Shown: positions 17,171 through 25,836 of the stretch, in pieces | Layout: every line of letters begins with the position of its first letter | Numbering within the stretch: the first letter of the stretch is position 1 | From: Leptospiraceae bacterium | GTDB lineage: Bacteria; Spirochaetota; Leptospiria; Leptospirales; Leptonemataceae | Reading direction: 5' to 3' | DNA length: 39,018 nt | Assembly (NCBI GenBank): GCA_002717505.1 | Contig: PBEB01000070.1 | Coordinates: 1 to 39,018, forward strand | Program-made: the position numbers and the translations under genes | Notes under the pieces: generated by a model | Seen by the model: only the letters and a program-made list of their open reading frames with translations | Told to the model about the DNA's origin: nothing | Databases searched by the model: none

Positions 17171-18407
17171 GATCTACCGGCTCCCGTGCTGAAATTGGAC
17201 TGCTTCGCATGGAATGAGACTCCCCGGCAAGAATCAGGGCTTTCCTGGTAAAGAACGGTCCTAGCAGCTCACTAACCGTTGTGGTGGCTATTACTACACT
17301 CAAGAGAATTTCCGCAACGTTTCCCGGAAAGTTCAGGCCGGTACGCGCCTGCAATGCCAGTCCCAGAGCAACCCCCGCTTGCGGCATCAGGGACAATCCA
17401 GTGTATTTTCGAATGACCGGATCGGCATGACTATATCGTGCCGCAAGATACGCACCGGAAGCTTTACCCATCATACGCGCCACAAAGTATCCAGTGGCCA
17501 GAAGCCAAACTCCTCCCAGAATTTCCCATTGAATGTGCATCCCGGAAAGAATGAAAAATAGAGTAAAGATGATGCTTTCGAAGGAGTCAGAAATCACCGA
17601 GTAGAGGGAATCGAAGTGTCTGTAAGTGTTTACCAGGGCCATTCCCAGAACCATGCAGGCCAGGAGGCCCCCGGCTTCCAGGTATGCCGCCAGCCCAGAG
17701 CAAAGGAGAATTACGGTAAACGTTGGCAGGAGCATGGTCTCTCTCTGCTGAATTCTTCGCAGCACCAATCGAAGCACCAGCGCTCCCAACAGGCCCAGCA
17801 AAACAGAAAGGCCGACTTCCCTGAGTGCCTCTAAAATAGAGGTGAAAAGTGTGCCTTCGTAGCCCAGAAGCATTCCGGCTCCGGCCGTAGCGATGGAAAA
17901 TGTGATCAAAGCCAATCCGTCGTCTGCAGCTACAATGGACAGAACGATGGTGGTCAAGGGTCCCCTTGCTCTCTGCTCATGGACTACTGCCAGAGTGGCT
18001 GCCGGTGCCGTTGCAGCGGCAATACTGCCCAGAACCAGGGCCAGCGCAAGGGCTACGTTCCATGGAAGAGCAGAAACCTGCCATGCGATAAGAAACGTGC
18101 TGATAGCCACCATGATGGTAGCGGCATAGAACTCAGAAAAGAGAACTCGAAAAACCAGATTACCCAGTTTTCGCAGTCGACTCCATTCCAGGCTTCCGCC
18201 GATTAGAAAACCTATTATGGCCAGGGCCAGTTCAACGATGATCTCCGTTTGCTCTAAGAATCCGTCTGGCAGGAAATCCAGAGTTCCAAGAATGGCTCCG
18301 GTGAGAATGAAGAGACTGACGCCAGGAAGTCCCAGTCGTTCAGCCAAAAATTCGCTTCCAAACCCGGCCAGAAGGAGTATGCCTATCCAGAGTAATGGAG
18401 TTTCCAT
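17160..18407 (-). CDS. CPA2-type cation/proton antiporter
   Basis: This 415-residue membrane protein has about 12 hydrophobic segments and fits the Na+/H+ exchanger (CPA, KefB-like) fold. It begins with a helix and the ERLGLPGVSLFILTGAILG segment typical of CPA2 proteins. AATAPAATLAVVHE and IVAADDGLALITF correspond to the two discontinuous-helix regions, with the paired aspartates of the ion-binding site. The last 30 residues are cytoplasmic and there is no KTN/TrkA domain. Instead a separate CBS-domain gene overlaps the 3' end and may replace it as regulator. GGAAAG lies about 10 bases before the ATG. Whether Na+ or K+ is transported cannot be told. Confidence 0.88.
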   Translation of the reverse strand: METPLLWIGILLLAGFGSEFLAERLGLPGVSLFILTGAILGTLDFLPDGFLEQTEIIVELALAIIGFLIGGSLEWSRLRKLGNLVFRVLFSEFYAATIMVAISTFLIAWQVSALPWNVALALALVLGSIAAATAPAATLAVVHEQRARGPLTTIVLSIVAADDGLALITFSIATAGAGMLLGYEGTLFTSILEALREVGLSVLLGLLGALVLRLVLRRIQQRETMLLPTFTVILLCSGLAAYLEAGGLLACMVLGMALVNTYRHFDSLYSVISDSFESIIFTLFFILSGMHIQWEILGGVWLLATGYFVARMMGKASGAYLAARYSHADPVIRKYTGLSLMPQAGVALGLALQARTGLNFPGNVAEILLSVVIATTTVSELLGPFFTRKALILAGESHSMRSSPISAREPVDHER

Positions 18408-18465
18408 TGGATTCGTTCTTTCCAGCTAGTATCGTATTCGAACAAATAAAAAGGAGTCCGTTTAG

Positions 18466-19896
18466 ATGTCCGATCTGAAGCTTACACGCATCATTGCAAC
18501 CCTGGGGCCTGCCAGTCAAGAAGAGGAGCAGATCCGCTCCTTGATTCGAGCCGGTGCAGACTGTTTCAGGCTCAACTTTTCGCACAGTGACGGGCCAGGC
18601 ATGGAACCGTACATCCGCCGTGTACGCAAGGCAAGCGAAGCAGAAGGGAAATACATTCCCATCCTTGCAGATATTCAAGGACCCAAGCTTAGAATAGGAA
18701 AACTTCCAGAAGATGGAGTGGAATTGCTGGACGACTCGCATTTTCTGATTACACATCGCAAAGTTGACGGAAACTTCGATCAAGTGCATTCCCCATACGA
18801 AAGACTGTCCGCCGATTTGAAAACCGGGCATCGAGTGCTTCTGGCGGATGGAAGCATCGAACTTACAGTGGAATCTATTGATGGAGAGGATGTGCACTGC
18901 CGCGTGATTCACGGGGGTATGCTAACCTCCAACAAGGGCATGAACCTTCCCGATACAGATGTCAGTGCAGGTACGCTTACTGAAAAGGACCGTCAGGATC
19001 TGGACTTCATTGGAAAATCCGACATTGATCTTGTAGCCGTTTCCTTTGTGAGGCGTGCGGAGGACATTAAGGATGCCCGCAGGTATCTTGGCGATGCTCG
19101 AATTCCTGTTCTTGCGAAGCTGGAAAGGCCGGAAGCCCTGAACCAGTTAAACGAAATCCTGGAAGAAGCGGATGGTGTGATGGTGGCCCGAGGCGATCTG
19201 GGAGTGGAAATCGAGTTTGAGCGGGTTCCTTTCGTGCAAAAGCAGATTCTCCAGAGGGCATCGGTGCGCGGAAAATGGGCCATTGTGGCTACAGAGATGC
19301 TTCGAAGTATGGTAGATCATAGTCGGCCAACAAGAGCTGAAGTGACCGATGTGGCGAATGCGGTTCTGGATGGCGCAGATTGTGTAATGTTATCCGAAGA
19401 AACGGCTATGGGAAAGCATCCTGCTGTGGCAGTGCAAGCGATGATTCGAATTCTCAAGGCAGCGGATGCGGCTGATGTGAATCATAGAGAGCGATTCGAA
19501 GCAGATATCATTAGCTTTGCTGCTGGTGCCGCCGGGGCAGCGGTAAGCGCCGCCGAGAGATTGGGGGCAAAAGCCATTGTGGTTCTGGCCGGATCCAATG
19601 TGACAGCTTTGCTCCTGTCCAAGTGGAGGTCAAGAGTTCCGATTCTGGCCCTCTCTGGCGGGCAAAGTACACTTCGGAGGCTCAATGTCTTGCGGGGAGT
19701 TATACCGGTTCAAATTCAGTCGCAGGCCGGGATGGAAGAGCAGATTCGCCTGGCCGATCAACGGCTTATCCATGAAGGCTGGGCGAACCCCGGCGACACG
19801 GTAGTGGTGGCCGGGGCTATTCCACTGGGTGAAGGGAAAGAAACGAACTCCATTCGATTTCACCGAGTTCGATCAAAAATTGAAAATACCGATTAG
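18466..19896 (+). CDS. pyk: Pyruvate kinase, predicted K+-independent type
   Basis: This 476-residue enzyme makes pyruvate and ATP from phosphoenolpyruvate and ADP. The barrel begins TRIIATLGPAS, followed by FRLNFSH (Arg35, Asn37, Ser39). The catalytic lysine and metal ligands lie in AKLERPEAL (Lys218, Glu220) and ARGDLGVEI (Asp244), and Thr276 is in ATEMLRSM. The segment ADIQGPKLRIG carries Ile70 and Lys74 where K+-dependent enzymes have Thr and Glu, which in this family marks K+-independent activity. The C-terminal domain from about 350 holds the usual allosteric region. AAGGAG at 18451-18456 gives an excellent ribosome binding site for the ATG. The stop overlaps the stop of a convergent small gene by two bases. 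Confidence 0.95.
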   Translation: MSDLKLTRIIATLGPASQEEEQIRSLIRAGADCFRLNFSHSDGPGMEPYIRRVRKASEAEGKYIPILADIQGPKLRIGKLPEDGVELLDDSHFLITHRKVDGNFDQVHSPYERLSADLKTGHRVLLADGSIELTVESIDGEDVHCRVIHGGMLTSNKGMNLPDTDVSAGTLTEKDRQDLDFIGKSDIDLVAVSFVRRAEDIKDARRYLGDARIPVLAKLERPEALNQLNEILEEADGVMVARGDLGVEIEFERVPFVQKQILQRASVRGKWAIVATEMLRSMVDHSRPTRAEVTDVANAVLDGADCVMLSEETAMGKHPAVAVQAMIRILKAADAADVNHRERFEADIISFAAGAAGAAVSAAERLGAKAIVVLAGSNVTALLLSKWRSRVPILALSGGQSTLRRLNVLRGVIPVQIQSQAGMEEQIRLADQRLIHEGWANPGDTVVVAGAIPLGEGKETNSIRFHRVRSKIENTD

Positions 19897-20102
19897 TTGT
19901 TAGAAGCTCGACCCAGCACCATTCCGATGGCGCCGAAAATCAAACCACCTACAAGGATCAGAGCCGCAATCCAGGGACTGTCTGTCAGATCCATGTTGCG
20001 ATATTGCAGATGCAGATCCCAGATGGAGTTAACCATGCTGGCTCCGCCGAGAAAAATTCCCACGCCGCCCAGGCCGCGAAAGATTGATGAAATGATATTC
20101 AT
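19893..20102 (-). CDS. Small membrane protein of 69 residues, function unknown
   Basis: The ATG at 20102 has AAGGAG eight bases upstream, which fixes the start better than the open frame extending further upstream. The protein has a Gly-rich hydrophobic segment at about 7-24 (GLGGVGIFLGGASM), a polar middle (HLQYRNMDLTDSP) and a second hydrophobic segment at about 45-64 (AALILVGGLIFGAIGMVLG). Two glycine-rich helices suggest an inner-membrane hairpin. I do not recognise the family. The TAA shares two bases with the TAG of pyk, so the two convergent genes meet stop to stop with no spacer. Confidence 0.7.
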   Translation of the reverse strand: MNIISSIFRGLGGVGIFLGGASMVNSIWDLHLQYRNMDLTDSPWIAALILVGGLIFGAIGMVLGRASNN

Positions 20103-20184
20103 GCGAAATCTCCTTAAAAATAATAGAGGATCAGAGATTGATCGCATTAAACCTTCAGGAAAGCCTTTTTTCTAACCTTGCAGC

Positions 20185-20234
20185 AAAAAAAGGCCCGCCA
20201 GGAAAGAGCAATCAAGCGAGGCTACGGTCTGGCG
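20185..20234 (-). terminator. Candidate terminator of the lipoprotein gene
   Basis: On the minus strand CGCCAG (20234-20229) pairs with CTGGCG (20201-20196), followed by GGCC and seven T residues. The loop is long (27 bases), so the stem is weaker than the other terminators here. It begins about 17 bases after the lipoprotein stop. Confidence 0.45.
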
Positions 20235-20250
20235 CAGAGCTTTAGAGACA

Positions 20251-21507
20251 TTAATTGATGCAGGGAATCCTGTAGGCCATGGTCTGGTTCAGCGCCTGGG
20301 TGGTGGTATAGGAAGTGGCGAAGATTATTAAATCTCCATTGGGAAGTTCCACCATGGTTTGAGGTTGATTGGTAGTGTTATCTGTCAAGTGTGTGGGAAC
20401 ATTTAGTCTTCTCACAGCACCATTTCTCAGTACGTGGATTCGAAGCTGCAAATCGGAAGTGGCCGATCCTGCTCCCAGTGCCCAGACCACTGGACCCGTT
20501 CTTGTCGCCTGGACTCCGGCACCTAACTTACTGGGTTCTACGACCGTGTCTGCCGGGGACCACGCGCCTAATGAATACTTCATCAAAGAGACCGATGAAG
20601 GGCCGTAGGCGGGGACAAAGAAATCGTTTCCTGTGACTGCGAAATCCACAGGTGCATTCTTCTGCGGATTGGAAAAGGGGGTAAAACTGTATGTATTTCC
20701 CTCCAGGGAAAAGTCCTCATCTATCTGGCTTACCTGGATTGTAGCCGGCGTTGAGCCATCCACGGATTCGTATTCCACTGTGAAATCCGCCAGGCCGTTA
20801 CTCCTGATGGGAGAAAAATACGGACCACCAGGAGAGGAGCCGGAGTTATCCAAAAATACATTGCTGCCGGTGCTTGTGAAGATTCGCAGAAACGTTAGCA
20901 GCCTGGAATTGGTTCCATCCGTTATGTTACCAGTAATGAAGAGTGATTCTCCCTGGCTAGCTACTCCACTGTAGAGCGTAGTTTCGCCGCTATACTGAAA
21001 TTGATCCAGAGTACTCCAGCTATTCAAATCCTCTGAGAATCTTAAGAAACCAGTGGTATCTGAACCTGGATCCCCGGAACCCACCACCGCCAGGCCACCA
21101 TTGTGGAATTCCATTTCCACGGCGGCAGCACCAGACCCAGGATTGAACATATCCAGTACTGAAATGGAGTTCACATCGAAGTCAGTTTCTGCCACGACCC
21201 AGCTCCTGGCTGGACCAGAATCTTGATACCCCGCGAGAATAATGGAATCATCGTATTGGGAGACTCGGGCGTCGAATACGACTGTAGGTCCAATGCCCGA
21301 TTGAAACTCTACAGCGCCCAGTGCTTCAATAGAGCCTTCATAGCTGCACTGCAAAGCAAGCTGCCCGAAGACTAATTGAGGAATTGGATTACAGCTCGGA
21401 TCCCCGGGAATGCACTGTTCCTGGTGGCAGCTTAACGGAAGCAGTAGAAGGGAAAGAGGAAGGAAAATCAGAGAGCGGCAGAGCACGCAAATAATGAATG
21501 TATTCAA
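20251..21507 (-). CDS. Putative lipoprotein with possible beta-propeller fold
   Basis: This 418-residue protein has a type II signal peptide: a hydrophobic run ending LLLLPLSC with the lipidated Cys27, then a Cys-containing segment (QCIPGDPSCNPIP) of a kind I associate with spirochaetal lipoproteins. The rest is rich in Gly, Ser, Thr and Asp with repeating beta-strand patterns such as ILAGYQDSG, LAVVGSGDPG and LFITGNITDGT, suggesting a beta-propeller or similar secreted fold. Two further cysteines could form a disulfide. I do not recognise a function. The frame starts at TTG; a GTG at 21486 would give a 19-residue signal peptide, and neither has a clear ribosome binding site. It is probably exposed on a membrane surface. 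Confidence 0.75.
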   Translation of the reverse strand: MNTFIICVLCRSLIFLPLSLLLLPLSCHQEQCIPGDPSCNPIPQLVFGQLALQCSYEGSIEALGAVEFQSGIGPTVVFDARVSQYDDSIILAGYQDSGPARSWVVAETDFDVNSISVLDMFNPGSGAAAVEMEFHNGGLAVVGSGDPGSDTTGFLRFSEDLNSWSTLDQFQYSGETTLYSGVASQGESLFITGNITDGTNSRLLTFLRIFTSTGSNVFLDNSGSSPGGPYFSPIRSNGLADFTVEYESVDGSTPATIQVSQIDEDFSLEGNTYSFTPFSNPQKNAPVDFAVTGNDFFVPAYGPSSVSLMKYSLGAWSPADTVVEPSKLGAGVQATRTGPVVWALGAGSATSDLQLRIHVLRNGAVRRLNVPTHLTDNTTNQPQTMVELPNGDLIIFATSYTTTQALNQTMAYRIPCIN

Positions 21508-21607
21508 AAGTCTACTGTCAAATATCTTATATAGGTAGAGTAAGGAATGTAATGCAGATCTGGCCGATTTTTACACTGTTTCCGAAAAAATACAGAGGTG
21601 GCAGGAC

Positions 21608-21961
21608 TCAAGATTTTGCTTGTTGAAGGGCCGGCGGCTGTCCCTGAAAATCCCCGATCGCATATTGTTTAAATTCTCGCAGAAAGGATGACCATTCCCA
21701 CACTTCTTCTGGCAGATTCGGAACCATCTGGATGTCCTGAAGGGCGCGCATGGCCAGAGCTCGGGCCCCGTTGATATTCTCTCGTTTTACATGTTCCAGG
21801 GATGCAGCTATCTGGATAAGGGATTGCAGAATGGAAGGTCTGGGGCGATTATTCAGAATCCATATTTCTTCCATTACTTCATGCGCTTCGTAGTATTCGG
21901 CGCTGTTGATCAAATCCGCAAAGCGGTTCATCTGGTCCTCTGGTAGGTTGTAGGTGTACAA
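21608..21961 (-). CDS. DUF309 family protein
   Basis: This 117-residue protein matches DUF309, a small helical family of unknown function. The hallmark is a YYEAHEVMEEIWIL segment near residue 23, where His and Glu residues face each other, followed by LQSLIQIAASLEHVKREN and GARALAMRAL. The conserved acidic and histidine residues resemble a metal or ligand site, but this is not proven. The frame begins with a TTG at 21961; an ATG at 21931 (residue 11) still keeps the motif. A perfect hairpin lies just upstream of either start. Confidence 0.8.
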   Translation of the reverse strand: MYTYNLPEDQMNRFADLINSAEYYEAHEVMEEIWILNNRPRPSILQSLIQIAASLEHVKRENINGARALAMRALQDIQMVPNLPEEVWEWSSFLREFKQYAIGDFQGQPPALQQAKS

Positions 21962-21968
21962 AATGCAT

Positions 21969-22001
21969 CAAAGAATCATCTTGTGAAAAGATGATTCTTT
22001 G
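21969..22001. repeat. Perfect 14-bp hairpin before the DUF309 gene
   Basis: CAAAGAATCATCTT (21969-21982) and AAGATGATTCTTTG (21988-22001) are exact inverse complements around a 5-base loop. On the minus strand the stem ends seven bases before the TTG start of the DUF309 gene and about 85 bases after the YjgR-type gene. Only four T residues follow, within CATTTTG. It may be a terminator, an mRNA structure controlling translation, or an operator. Confidence 0.8.
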
Positions 22002-22086
22002 TTCAGGTCTCCGGCAGAGTGTTTAGAGGGGTTGCGGACGTTCTTACGATCTTATTGCAATCCACCTGGTCATTTTAAGCAGAAAA

Positions 22087-23649
22087 TCAAAACCAGCTAC
22101 TCTTTCTTCGGCGGCTTTTCTTGATTCCTATGGCACCCATAAGGCCACGGGTTATTTCCCTGGCCACAGTTCGTCCCACATCGCGAACAATCTTGCTGTC
22201 GAAGACCTTTTCCATAATAGACTCATCTTCTTTCGATTTTTTGCGAGACTTGCTGGACTTCCCTTTTTCAGGGGCATCGTCCTCGGAATCTGCCAGTCGT
22301 TTCTCTGCTTTCTCAGTGAGCATTTCGTAGGCGCTTTTTCGGTCCACGGATTCGTTATACTTTTTCGCCAGTTTTGAGTTAGAAACAATTTCATTTACTT
22401 CGCTGGCTGAAAGGACATCCATTCGCGAGCAAGGAGCGCACATCAGGCTATGAGCCAGCGGAGTCGGCTTCCCTTTTTCAGTAAGGCCTGTGATCAGCGC
22501 TTCGCCAATGCCCAGTTCAGTGAGCAATCGATCTGTTTTATAGTCATCGCTGAGAGGAAAGTTTTCCGCAGCGGTCTTGATTGCTTTTCGATCTTTTGCA
22601 GTAACAGCGCGCAAGGCATGCTGCACTCGAGTACCCAGCTGAGAAAGCACATCAGCCGGTACATCCTGGGGATTCTGGGTCACGAAGAATAGCCCCACTC
22701 CTTTGGAGCGAATGAGTTTGGTCATGGTCTCGATTTGCTCCAGCAATGTCTTACTGGCGCGATCGAAGATCAAATGCGCTTCATCCAGAAATATTACCAG
22801 CTCAGGCTTATCCGGATCCCCCAGTTCTGGCATCTCCTGGTAGATTTCTGCCAGAAGCTGAAGCATAAAGGTAGAAAAGAGAGCCGGTTTGCTTTGCATG
22901 TCCATCAGGCGAACGATGGAAATTACGCCCTTACCATCTCGCTTTTGCAGCAAATCCTGCACTTCGAAGGAACGTTCCCCAAAGAACTCATCAGCTCCCT
23001 GCTGTTCCAGAGCTACAACCTTGCGAAGGATGGTGCCGGTAGAAGCTCCAGACACTTTACCGTATTTCTCTTCGAACGCTTCTTTTCCATCTTCCATCAC
23101 GAAAGACATGGCCTTCTTTAGATCTTTCAGGTCCAGTAACAGCAGGCCCTCATCATCGCAGAACTGCATGATCACTGTGAGAACAGAGGCCTGGGTTTCG
23201 TTCAGGTCCAGAATGCGAGAGAGTAGGATTGGTCCGAATTCGCTTACTGTGGCGCGTAATGTACCGCCTTTTCCCTTTTTTGTTAATGAATACAGTTCGC
23301 AGGGAAGGGACTGGGGCTCGTACTTCTCGCCGATGGTTTCCATTCGCTTGAGAATACCATCGCTCTTTTCGCCGGACGCTGCAAGACCAGACAGGTCCCC
23401 TTTGATATCCATCACCAGGCTGGGGACGCCCTTCAGCGAAAGTTCGCCGGCCATGTGTTGCAATGATTTCGTTTTACCGGTACCTGTGGCCCCGGCAATC
23501 AATCCATGGCGGTTCAGAGTTTTCAGGGGTATCTTGAGCTGGCAGCCCTTCTCTGGTTTGCCATCTTTCATGGCAAGTCCCAGAAGAATGCTACTCTTTT
23601 CGTCCAGATCGTATGCAGCGTTTATGCGAGAGGCGAAGTCTTTGGCCAT
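22087..23649 (-). CDS. YjgR/DUF853-type HerA-like ATPase
   Basis: This 520-residue protein belongs to the HerA/FtsK-like ATPase superfamily, in the DUF853 (E. coli YjgR) branch. Walker A is GATGTGKT (53-60) in the context HGLIAGATGTGKTKSLQ, and Walker B is LVIFLDEAHLIF (Asp289, Glu290). An arginine-rich sensor region follows around KLIRSKGVGLFFVTQNPQDVP. The mid-region ETQASVLTVIMQFCDDEGLLLLDLKDL fits the family. From about 440 on, the protein is Lys/Ser/Glu-rich and disordered, ending in a strongly basic KKSRRRKSSWF tail that could bind nucleic acid. The biological role of DUF853 proteins is not established. No NurA-like nuclease is adjacent. Confidence 0.9.
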   Translation of the reverse strand: MAKDFASRINAAYDLDEKSSILLGLAMKDGKPEKGCQLKIPLKTLNRHGLIAGATGTGKTKSLQHMAGELSLKGVPSLVMDIKGDLSGLAASGEKSDGILKRMETIGEKYEPQSLPCELYSLTKKGKGGTLRATVSEFGPILLSRILDLNETQASVLTVIMQFCDDEGLLLLDLKDLKKAMSFVMEDGKEAFEEKYGKVSGASTGTILRKVVALEQQGADEFFGERSFEVQDLLQKRDGKGVISIVRLMDMQSKPALFSTFMLQLLAEIYQEMPELGDPDKPELVIFLDEAHLIFDRASKTLLEQIETMTKLIRSKGVGLFFVTQNPQDVPADVLSQLGTRVQHALRAVTAKDRKAIKTAAENFPLSDDYKTDRLLTELGIGEALITGLTEKGKPTPLAHSLMCAPCSRMDVLSASEVNEIVSNSKLAKKYNESVDRKSAYEMLTEKAEKRLADSEDDAPEKGKSSKSRKKSKEDESIMEKVFDSKIVRDVGRTVAREITRGLMGAIGIKKSRRRKSSWF

Positions 23650-23762
23650 GGGCCAAAATGGGGCTCAGGATCAACGCGGTCAATCCAAACGCCGGAAGAG
23701 CTGAGATCTTTACTCAAGTTACCCGAAGGTGGTTTCTATGGCAAAGATTTCGCATCCGCGGT

Positions 23763-24488
23763 TCAATGCGAGGAGTCCCAGTGCTCCTTAATAAATGCAT
23801 CTCGGCCGGAGCCAACTCTGTATCTGTTGTAATGTACCGGGTTCTTTTTGTAGTAATCCTGGTGGTATTCTTCCGCAATCCAGAATTCTCCCGAGAAGGG
23901 AAGAATCCGTGTTACGATGGGCCTGTCAAAGGGGCCAGATTCGCTCAGTTCTGCTTTGCTTGCTTCCGCGGCTTTCTTCTCTTCTTCGTTTCGATAAAAG
24001 ATCACCGTGCGATACTGTTCACCGATGTCATAGAACTGTCCATTGTCCTGGGTGGGATCGATATTCATCCAGAAAATCTTTAGTAACTTCTCGTAGCTGA
24101 TCTTCTTCGCATCATACAGAACTATAACGGATTCAATATGTTTTGTAGAGCCAGAGGCTACTTCCTTGTAAGCGGGCCCTTTTCGCTCTCCACCCGTGTA
24201 GCCGGAAATCACTTCTTTGACTCCATCTATCTTTTCGAAAGGTCCTTCCATGCACCAGAAGCAACCGCCGGCGAAGATAGCCACCGAGTACTCTGCGTTT
24301 TCAAAATCGAATGCCTTTGTGGGCCCGGGCTCTGCATTTGCCTGGGAACCTCCGCAGGAGATCAGTAACATGGTGGTAAGAATTGAGGAGCCAGCTATCC
24401 TGAAGACGGAATTCCGTCGATTACCAGTCCCATGCGACGTTGTAGCGATGTTTCTAATTCGGCCTGGCGGTGATTTCAATACTAACAT
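23763..24488 (-). CDS. msrA: Peptide methionine-S-sulfoxide reductase, probable lipoprotein
   Basis: MsrA repairs oxidised methionine in proteins. The active-site motif GGCFWCMEGPF carries the catalytic cysteine (Cys76 from the chosen start), and the family segments SGYTGGERKGPAYKEVASG, HIESVIVLYD, QDNGQFYDIGEQYRTVIFY and AEEYHQDYY follow. Upstream of the enzyme domain is a hydrophobic segment ending LLISCGG, a lipobox with Cys45, so the protein is probably exported and anchored. I chose the ATG at 24488; the frame extends upstream to 24608 but the extra sequence is Arg-rich and lacks similarity. The n-region from 24488 is long for a signal peptide, so a later non-ATG start is possible. No msrB is adjacent. 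Confidence 0.9.
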   Translation of the reverse strand: MLVLKSPPGRIRNIATTSHGTGNRRNSVFRIAGSSILTTMLLISCGGSQANAEPGPTKAFDFENAEYSVAIFAGGCFWCMEGPFEKIDGVKEVISGYTGGERKGPAYKEVASGSTKHIESVIVLYDAKKISYEKLLKIFWMNIDPTQDNGQFYDIGEQYRTVIFYRNEEEKKAAEASKAELSESGPFDRPIVTRILPFSGEFWIAEEYHQDYYKKNPVHYNRYRVGSGRDAFIKEHWDSSH

Positions 24489-24678
24489 TTTTCTGTACCC
24501 CTGGACGTAGATTCGATGAGTCCGAAGTCTGGTTACCATTTCTGGAGACACTGGATTCTCTGTCCTTTTCCGCCAGTCCCTGGAGCCGGAGAGGCCCCGC
24601 GCTACCATGGTCGGTGGAAATCATAATCCTCGGGGAAGATCTAAAATCATTGACCAAATGGCGGAAAGCTCAGCATAG

Positions 24679-25470
24679 ATGCTTATGGAAATCGTTTTCA
24701 CTTCGGATGCGCTGATTGCACTTCTTACTCTGACAATCCTGGAAATTGTCCTCGGCATAGATAACATCATTTTTATTTCAATTCTTGCAGGAAAGCTTCC
24801 TGAGGAACAACAGGCAAAGGCCAGGCAGATTGGTCTGGGCCTTGCTATGCTTATGCGAATTCTGCTTCTCCTTTCGCTAAGCTGGATTATGGGTCTTACA
24901 AAACCATTGTTCGTAGTTACCGATTATCTTACATTTCTAAATTCTTCCGACTGGGCCGCGATCTCGGGAAGGGATTTGATTTTGCTTTTTGGAGGTCTCT
25001 TTCTCCTGGGTAAAGCAACGGTAGAAATCCACGGCAAACTGGAAGGCGAAGAAGGTCATGGCGGAGCCAAAGCGAAAGGCAAGCTCATGGCTACTCTTGT
25101 CCAGATCATGCTTTTGGACCTGGTATTCTCTCTGGATTCCGTGATTACGGCCGTAGGAATGGCGGACCAGCTATGGGTTATGATCACAGCAGTTGTAATA
25201 GCCGTAGGAGTGATGATGATCTCGGCCAGCGCCATTAGCGATTTCGTAAACAAGCATCCAACAGTGAAGATACTTGCTTTGAGCTTTCTGCTATTGATTG
25301 GCTTCTCGCTGGTTATCGAAAGTATGGAGTATCATGTGCCCAAAGGCTATATATACTTCGCCATGGGCTTCTCCGTATTTGTTGAGGTTCTTAACATGAA
25401 ATTTCGTAGCAACCGCGGCAAGCCAGTACATCTGCATAGCGCGTACACAGAGGAAGACGGGGCAAAGTAG
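24679..25470 (+). CDS. TerC family integral membrane protein
   Basis: This 263-residue protein has about seven to eight hydrophobic segments and both TerC signatures: LEIVLGIDNIIFISIL near the N-terminus and LLDLVFSLDSVITAVG in the middle, each with the conserved acidic residues thought to bind metal. TerC-type proteins are associated with tellurite resistance or manganese export; YceF-, YkoY- and Alx-type relatives are Mn2+ exporters. The loop at about 120-135 is His/Gly/Lys-rich. Two ATG codons are possible, 24679 and 24685; family members usually begin at the MEI of the second. A strong terminator follows the stop. Confidence 0.92.
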   Translation: MLMEIVFTSDALIALLTLTILEIVLGIDNIIFISILAGKLPEEQQAKARQIGLGLAMLMRILLLLSLSWIMGLTKPLFVVTDYLTFLNSSDWAAISGRDLILLFGGLFLLGKATVEIHGKLEGEEGHGGAKAKGKLMATLVQIMLLDLVFSLDSVITAVGMADQLWVMITAVVIAVGVMMISASAISDFVNKHPTVKILALSFLLLIGFSLVIESMEYHVPKGYIYFAMGFSVFVEVLNMKFRSNRGKPVHLHSAYTEEDGAK

Positions 25471-25503
25471 TTTTCCTCTACCGTACATTGTTGCGGACTA
25501 TTG

Positions 25504-25529
25504 AAAAGGCGCCCCGGGGCGCCTTTTTT
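25504..25529 (+). terminator. Intrinsic terminator after terC
   Basis: AAAAGGCGCCCC and GGGGCGCCTTTT are exact complements with no extra loop base, followed by two more T residues. This is a 12-bp palindrome that works in either direction, but only terC ends here. Confidence 0.9.
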
Positions 25530-25836
25530 GCTTCTTGTCGTTACGTTCTTCGTAGCTGACTGGGTTACACTGTACGCACGGGTATGGGGCCGCTTCGCAG
25601 CCAGTGTACCGGCGGCACCATCGGGGTGGCCGGCGGCAATTCTGTTCCCGGGCTGACCTGATCTGAGAATAGCTAAAGAATGAGAGGAGCCATATTCTGC
25701 TTTTGCCTTCCTGTTCCACCCGGAGGTTGGAGTTGTCGAAGCGAAAAGGTCTCCATTAGGGTCACCAACAGCCTGAAATCCGCCTATCTTTTTGACTTTC
25801 CCCTGTGTGCGGTGCAAAAAATGTGGCCGAAACCAG
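25530..25836 (+). other. Intergenic region and probable long leader of the RNA helicase gene
   Basis: No credible gene lies in these 307 bases. The direct repeat CCGGCGGCA occurs twice around 25609-25637, flanking a CACC/GGTG dyad. DEAD-box helicase genes often have long regulated leaders, so this may be untranslated leader, but I could not find a clear promoter. Confidence 0.35.

Noticed and set aside
22889-23704. 271-codon plus-strand frame
   Set aside because: It is antisense to the YjgR-type ATPase with intact Walker motifs and is Ser/Arg-rich, as expected for a shadow frame.
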